Position numbers and translations under genes: made by a program | Notes under the pieces: model-generated | What the model saw: only the letters and a program-made list of their open reading frames with translations | Databases searched by the model: none | Told to the model about the DNA's origin: nothing | Assembly: GCA_020630615.1 (NCBI GenBank) | Contig: JAHDBA010000002.1 | Location: 1-36,826, forward strand | Length of the DNA: 36,826 nucleotides | From: Myxococcota bacterium | Lineage (GTDB): Bacteria; Myxococcota; UBA727; JAHDBA01 | Direction of reading: 5' to 3' | Part shown: piece after piece, positions 33,074 to 36,826 of the stretch | Position numbering within the stretch: position 1 is the stretch's first letter | Layout: the number at the start of each line of letters is the position of its first letter

Positions 33074-35281
33074 CTAGATACGTTCGGCAATAATCTCCGC
33101 AATATCTTTCACTTGGACGTGTTCCGCATCTTCTGCTTTGGTGCCATCCGTAATCATGGTCATACAAAATGGGCACCCAACAGCAATCGTTTTTGCGTCC
33201 TCTGTGTTCGCATCGGCTTTTGGTTTTGATGCATTAAGTGTCACTAAGGCTTCTTGGGTTCGGTTAACATTGACACGCTCGCCGATGTGCTCTTCCATCC
33301 ACATACGACCACCACCAGCGCCACAACAGAAGCTTTGCTTTTTATTACGATCCATTTCTTTCACTGAGACACCAGGTGCTTTTTCAAGAAGATTGCGTGG
33401 CTCATCTACAACTTCATTGTAGCGCGAAAGATAGCATGGGTCATGGTACGCCACTTCCTCCCTAATCTTTTTCTTATCGTCGAAAGGTATTCGATTGTCT
33501 TTCATTAACTCATCAAGGAGTTCTGTGTGATGTTGAATCGAATAATCGACACCGTACTGGCCGTACTCATTGCCAAGAATATTGAAACAATGGGGGCAGG
33601 CCGTAAAGATCTTCTTAAATTTATACTGCGCTAAGGTTGCAATGTTTTCTTGAGCAAGCGCATCGAAAACGTATTCATTACCAAGACGCCGTGCTGTGTC
33701 GCCGGTACACTTTTCTTCACACCCCAAGATGCCAAAGTCCACGTTGGCTTTCTTTAATATCTTTACGAGCGCTTTTTGTGTTTTCTTTGAACGATCATCC
33801 GTCGCCCCAGCACAACCAACCCAAAAGAGATATTCGACTTCTCTTTCTGGATCTTCCACCGCGATGTCTTTCATAATGGGTACATCAAGGTCCGTGGTCC
33901 ATTCTTCCCTTTTGTCCTGACCAATACCCCAAGGATTCCCTTGAACTTCCATTCCGCGGAATGCCGCATTGAGTTCTTGCGGGAAGTCGGCTTCCATCAT
34001 CACAAGATTTTGACGTAAAGAAATCAAGTTTCCTGGAACAGAATCGATTAAGACTGGGCACGCTTCTACACATGCTGCACATGTCGTACAAGCCCAGAGC
34101 TCATCAAGATGAACTTGGCCTTCGGTCTGGAGATAGGTTCCTTTATCTTGATCGACTTGGTTGGGATCGTCATGGGCCACTGCTTCCCGCGCGATCAAGG
34201 GAAGCTTGGGTTCCCATGCTTTCTCTTCATCAGCTTTCGCTTCGATGGGCGCACCCCATTTGTCCCGGAACTGTGCGATTTCATCAAAGTTATGTTTTCG
34301 AAGGTTGTCTTTTAGATCGTGCAAGACCTTCTTCGGTTGTAGGGGCTTACCAGTTGTATGGGCCGGGCAAACAGCATTGCATCGACCACATTCCGTACAC
34401 GCAAAGGTGTCCAAGACAGACTTCCAGGTGAACTCGGTTATGCGATCGTTTCCATACTTCTCGAGGGTCTCATCCATAAAATCAATTTTTTCCGGGATAC
34501 CCAAGGCTTGGTCACGTTTGTAAAAATAGATATTTGGGAAGGCAAAGATTAAATGCATATGTTTTGAGATTGAAAGATATGCAGCGAAGCCCAAGAATAT
34601 TGCAAGATGAGCGACGAAGAAGAAGAGGTTAAACACTTCAAGCTGCATCGTGTCAAACGCACTTAGTGGTTGTGCGATCAAAGACGAAATAAACCAGTAC
34701 CAATGAAAACCTTCCTCAACGCGACCTGCTTTCATTTCAAGCGCTGCATAGGAGCCAACAAAAAGGAAGAAGGTAATGTAGAGCATTAAAATGATCCACA
34801 GAATATTCTCAGCATCTTGAGATCGCGGCATCAACCGTTTCACTTTACCCGACCATCTCCGTACCAAAGCTGCAACACTCATGGGAACAATCAAAGCCGC
34901 CATGATCTCTTGTGAGAAATGATATGCGTGGTTCAGGAACCCATGCCCAATGATGTCTGCATAAACCAACCCACCTTGATATAAAGCGGTGAGCCCAGTT
35001 AGGACTAGCTCCATGTGCCCAATACCCAGTAGGAAAAACCCATAAAGGAAAAACATGTGCATGATGCCAGCGACAGGGTCTTCCAGCACCTTCTCGTGAA
35101 GAAATGTTTTGCGGATCATATTCCACAAACGTTGGCCAGGTTGATCTTTGAGATCATAATCAGGCTTCTTCCCTGACCAAATCATTGCCGCAATTACACC
35201 AAAACGCTTGGTGCAAAAGACAACTGTTGCAGCGAGAAGAAGCGCTGTAACTACAAACTTAATACCCCAAAAAGCAGTCAT
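33074..35281 (-). CDS. Membrane-bound iron-sulfur oxidoreductase, FadF/heterodisulfide reductase-like
   Basis: A 735-residue protein. Residues about 1-260 contain roughly six transmembrane helices with several His (G-H-M-E-L, H-A-Y-H-F-S-Q-E), like a NarI-type haem b subunit. Two ferredoxin-like [4Fe-4S] motifs follow: C295-T-E-C-G-R-C-N-A-V-C-P and C398-T-T-C-A-A-C-V-E-A-C-P. The C-terminal third holds two CCG-type domains as in HdrB and GlpC, including H-D-P-C-Y-L, F-C-C-G-A-G-G-G-R-M-W and G-C-P-F-C. The architecture matches FadF-like proteins proposed to pass electrons from acyl-CoA dehydrogenases via ETF to the quinone pool. No etfAB or dehydrogenase gene is in the window. The ATG at 35281 has AGAGGG four bases upstream; a GTG at 35311 lacks a ribosome-binding site. 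It is divergent from the Cys-rich secreted protein gene. Confidence 0.85.
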   Translation of the reverse strand: MTAFWGIKFVVTALLLAATVVFCTKRFGVIAAMIWSGKKPDYDLKDQPGQRLWNMIRKTFLHEKVLEDPVAGIMHMFFLYGFFLLGIGHMELVLTGLTALYQGGLVYADIIGHGFLNHAYHFSQEIMAALIVPMSVAALVRRWSGKVKRLMPRSQDAENILWIILMLYITFFLFVGSYAALEMKAGRVEEGFHWYWFISSLIAQPLSAFDTMQLEVFNLFFFVAHLAIFLGFAAYLSISKHMHLIFAFPNIYFYKRDQALGIPEKIDFMDETLEKYGNDRITEFTWKSVLDTFACTECGRCNAVCPAHTTGKPLQPKKVLHDLKDNLRKHNFDEIAQFRDKWGAPIEAKADEEKAWEPKLPLIAREAVAHDDPNQVDQDKGTYLQTEGQVHLDELWACTTCAACVEACPVLIDSVPGNLISLRQNLVMMEADFPQELNAAFRGMEVQGNPWGIGQDKREEWTTDLDVPIMKDIAVEDPEREVEYLFWVGCAGATDDRSKKTQKALVKILKKANVDFGILGCEEKCTGDTARRLGNEYVFDALAQENIATLAQYKFKKIFTACPHCFNILGNEYGQYGVDYSIQHHTELLDELMKDNRIPFDDKKKIREEVAYHDPCYLSRYNEVVDEPRNLLEKAPGVSVKEMDRNKKQSFCCGAGGGRMWMEEHIGERVNVNRTQEALVTLNASKPKADANTEDAKTIAVGCPFCMTMITDGTKAEDAEHVQVKDIAEIIAERI

Positions 35282-35441
35282 AAAACCCTCTAAACCTTCA
35301 ATAATCGGCACTTGAAAGCATTAACGCATCGCGCCGTATGTATGAGCGAGATACCCCAATACGCACAAAATATAAAGATTTGATCGACCACTTCTCAAAT
35401 TACCGCTCATTTTTGAGGGGATTTTTATTCGCCAAATATTC

Positions 35442-35450
35442 TGCTATACG
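35442..35450 (+). promoter_or_regulatory. Candidate extended -10 promoter element
   Basis: A TGCTATACG sequence resembles an extended -10 element (TG-N-TATAAT), 31 bases before the start codon at 35482. No good -35 match is at the right distance, which extended -10 promoters tolerate. GAGAGG seven bases before the ATG is a good ribosome-binding site. Confidence 0.35.
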
Positions 35451-35481
35451 ACTAGTGAACAATGTTTTGAGAGGTTTAACG

Positions 35482-36826
35482 ATGAAAAAGAATATTTTAG
35501 CGACTCTGTTTGTGATGGGTCTAACTTCGAGTGTTTATGCAGGGGGGGGGGCAACAGCTGATGCCCCAGTAGACTTGTTTTGGACCATGACAAGTGCTTG
35601 TGATGAATCCGGTGCTTTCGACTACGAGTTGAATGCGTTTGGAGATGGAACATGTGAGGACGAATATTATGATATTTATGTGAACGGAGCTTCATGTATC
35701 TCTGTTACACACGATGATTTAACAGCTTCACGTGTCGCGATACCATCGTCATGTTTGGGGGAGAGCAATGTTGGAACCTTCAATATTGCGATTCGTGGGA
35801 CCACTCTCGGAACTTCATGCGCTTATGATTTGACAATCGCTCAAGAAGCAGATCCGTGTGAGTCTCATTCATGTACAAGCGCTTGTGAGTGTATCTATAT
35901 TGATGAGTATGGTGAGGGACGGCCCTACACATGCGGCGATTTCCCCGCACCAAGTTGTAATGATGGTTTAACAAACCAAGGTGAAACTGGAACGGACTGC
36001 GGTGGTCCATGTCCAGCATGTGATAACGAGCCTTCACCGACATGTTTTGATGGGATTCAAAACCAAAATGAAAGCGCCATTGATTGCGGTGGTCCATGCG
36101 TGCCCTGTGTTAGTGGACCAGTGACAGAAGATTGTGTTGATGCTTCGATATCTTTAGGCGATTTTGACAGCAACGGTGTGGGTCGTGTTGGTGGTGAAGG
36201 TGGTAGAGTAATACCTACTGTGGATTGCCCCGAAGGCTTTGCTTTAACGGGCGTTGACGTTGCATACATGAATATTCCAAATGGAAACGTATCCGTATCG
36301 GAGCTGACCATGATTTGCGCAGACTCACGTGTGCAAACAAATGGTCAACTTATCACCCGTACCGAGGCAGATGTATTGGTGTTCCGCGGTGCAGGGTCGC
36401 AAGACGTTAATGAGCGAATCGAGTGCCCAGCAAATCAATACGTAGTTGGGATTCGTGGTAAGGGTGCAGCGATGAACGGTCGTGTGGATGACCTTCGTGG
36501 TTTTGACTCGATCGAGCTTGATTGTGCGCCCGCGTCCGTACTCAATGGAAATGTCATCTTTGGTGCATCACAAAGTGTAATCGGAAGTGTCGCTCAGTCG
36601 GGTCTTATACCTCAAGGCGTACAATGTGCAGAAGGTTCATTTATCGGCGGTATGAGCGGTATGGGGTGGACAATCTTTGATCTCTTCGAGCCACGCTGTG
36701 CACAAGCAACCACAAATTGTTCCGAGTTAAGCGACCCGAGTGATGCAACGGACCCAAGTGATGCAACGGACCCGAGTGATGCAACGGACTCGAGTGATGC
36801 AACGGACCCGAGTGATGTGACTGACC
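35482..36826 (+). CDS. Secreted Cys-rich protein with poly-G tract, 3' end beyond window
   Basis: The reading frame is open to the window edge (448 codons seen). Residues 1-20 are a signal peptide ending S-V-Y-A, directly followed by three Gly codons within a ten-G tract. Residues about 25-135 are a beta-type domain with paired cysteines. Around 155-213 are two repeats of the C-x-D-G-x-x-N-Q-x-E-x-x-x-D-C-G-G-P-C-x-x-C type known from secreted proteins of several phyla. Residues about 215-415 have repeated C-P-x-G-x-x-x-x-G and D-x-x-x-L-x-C-type motifs suggestive of a carbohydrate-binding or surface domain. The visible end is an Asp/Ser/Thr-rich linker made of an 18-base tandem repeat. It is probably exported and surface-associated; the function is unknown. 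Confidence 0.8.
   Translation, partial: MKKNILATLFVMGLTSSVYAGGGATADAPVDLFWTMTSACDESGAFDYELNAFGDGTCEDEYYDIYVNGASCISVTHDDLTASRVAIPSSCLGESNVGTFNIAIRGTTLGTSCAYDLTIAQEADPCESHSCTSACECIYIDEYGEGRPYTCGDFPAPSCNDGLTNQGETGTDCGGPCPACDNEPSPTCFDGIQNQNESAIDCGGPCVPCVSGPVTEDCVDASISLGDFDSNGVGRVGGEGGRVIPTVDCPEGFALTGVDVAYMNIPNGNVSVSELTMICADSRVQTNGQLITRTEADVLVFRGAGSQDVNERIECPANQYVVGIRGKGAAMNGRVDDLRGFDSIELDCAPASVLNGNVIFGASQSVIGSVAQSGLIPQGVQCAEGSFIGGMSGMGWTIFDLFEPRCAQATTNCSELSDPSDATDPSDATDPSDATDSSDATDPSDVTD
35542..35551 (+). repeat. Poly-G tract of ten within the coding region
   Basis: Ten consecutive G, spanning codons 21-24 of the secreted Cys-rich protein immediately after the signal-peptide cleavage site. As sequenced, the frame is intact. 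Tracts of this kind are prone to slipped-strand mispairing. Confidence 0.95.
36733..36822 (+). repeat. 18-base tandem repeat encoding D-P-S-D-A-T
   Basis: Five units of 18 bases with few substitutions (one unit has C to T giving S for P, the last ends V-T). The unit is in frame, so copy number changes would lengthen or shorten an Asp/Ser/Thr-rich linker. The repeat reaches the window edge and may continue. Confidence 0.92.

Overview
The window looks like part of a bacterial chromosome from a Gram-negative, delta-proteobacteria-like lineage, most plausibly Myxococcota or Bradymonadales. This is inferred from gene content: cysteine-rich DUF4215 repeats (CGDG...GEECDDGN type), thrombospondin type 3 repeats fused to OmpA, many lipoproteins, type IV pilin-like genes, kynurenine 3-monooxygenase and a FadF-like iron-sulfur membrane protein. 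Base composition is only moderately GC (mid-40s percent by eye). I see no rRNA, tRNA, CRISPR array, transposase, integrase or phage gene. No gap between called genes exceeds about 200 bases.

Layout. 1-5 kb: a terminator from an upstream gene, a beta-class glutathione S-transferase, then two tandem minus-strand paralogues resembling transglutaminase-elicitor (GP42-type) proteins. 5-10.4 kb: a small membrane-anchored helical protein, kynurenine 3-monooxygenase, a lipoprotein, an OmpA/TSP3 outer-membrane protein and another lipoprotein on the minus strand. 10.6-22.4 kb: a pilin-like block. It has two very large proteins whose N-termini look like PilX-type minor pilins and which carry about 740 residues of shared, unrecognised sequence, five DUF4215 repeats and different C-termini (four LRR modules in one, a separate domain in the other). 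Next come two paralogous prepilins (G|SAIVE), a FimT/GspH-like prepilin (G|FSLVE) and a PilW/GspJ-like prepilin (G|MTLLE). 22.5-27.6 kb: a single-pass AMIN-domain protein, then a translationally coupled SGNH hydrolase and LACTB-like serine hydrolase. 27.7-30.9 kb: an FtsK/SpoIIIE DNA translocase. 31-33 kb: two related lipoproteins, one with the same LRR module as the giant pilin-like protein. 33-35.3 kb: a minus-strand membrane iron-sulfur oxidoreductase. 35.5 kb to the end: a secreted Cys-rich protein, cut by the window edge, with a ten-G tract at its signal-peptide cleavage site and an 18-base tandem repeat.

The most interesting hypothesis is that 10.6-22.4 kb encodes a minor-pilin tip complex in which the usual separate adhesin (PilY1) is replaced by giant PilX-adhesin fusions displaying DUF4215 and LRR domains. 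The nearby AMIN protein may belong to the same envelope machine. No assembly ATPase, platform protein, secretin or prepilin peptidase is in the window, so these would have to be supplied from elsewhere. The rest of the window is ordinary metabolism, envelope and cell-division genes with a high load of lineage-specific secreted proteins.
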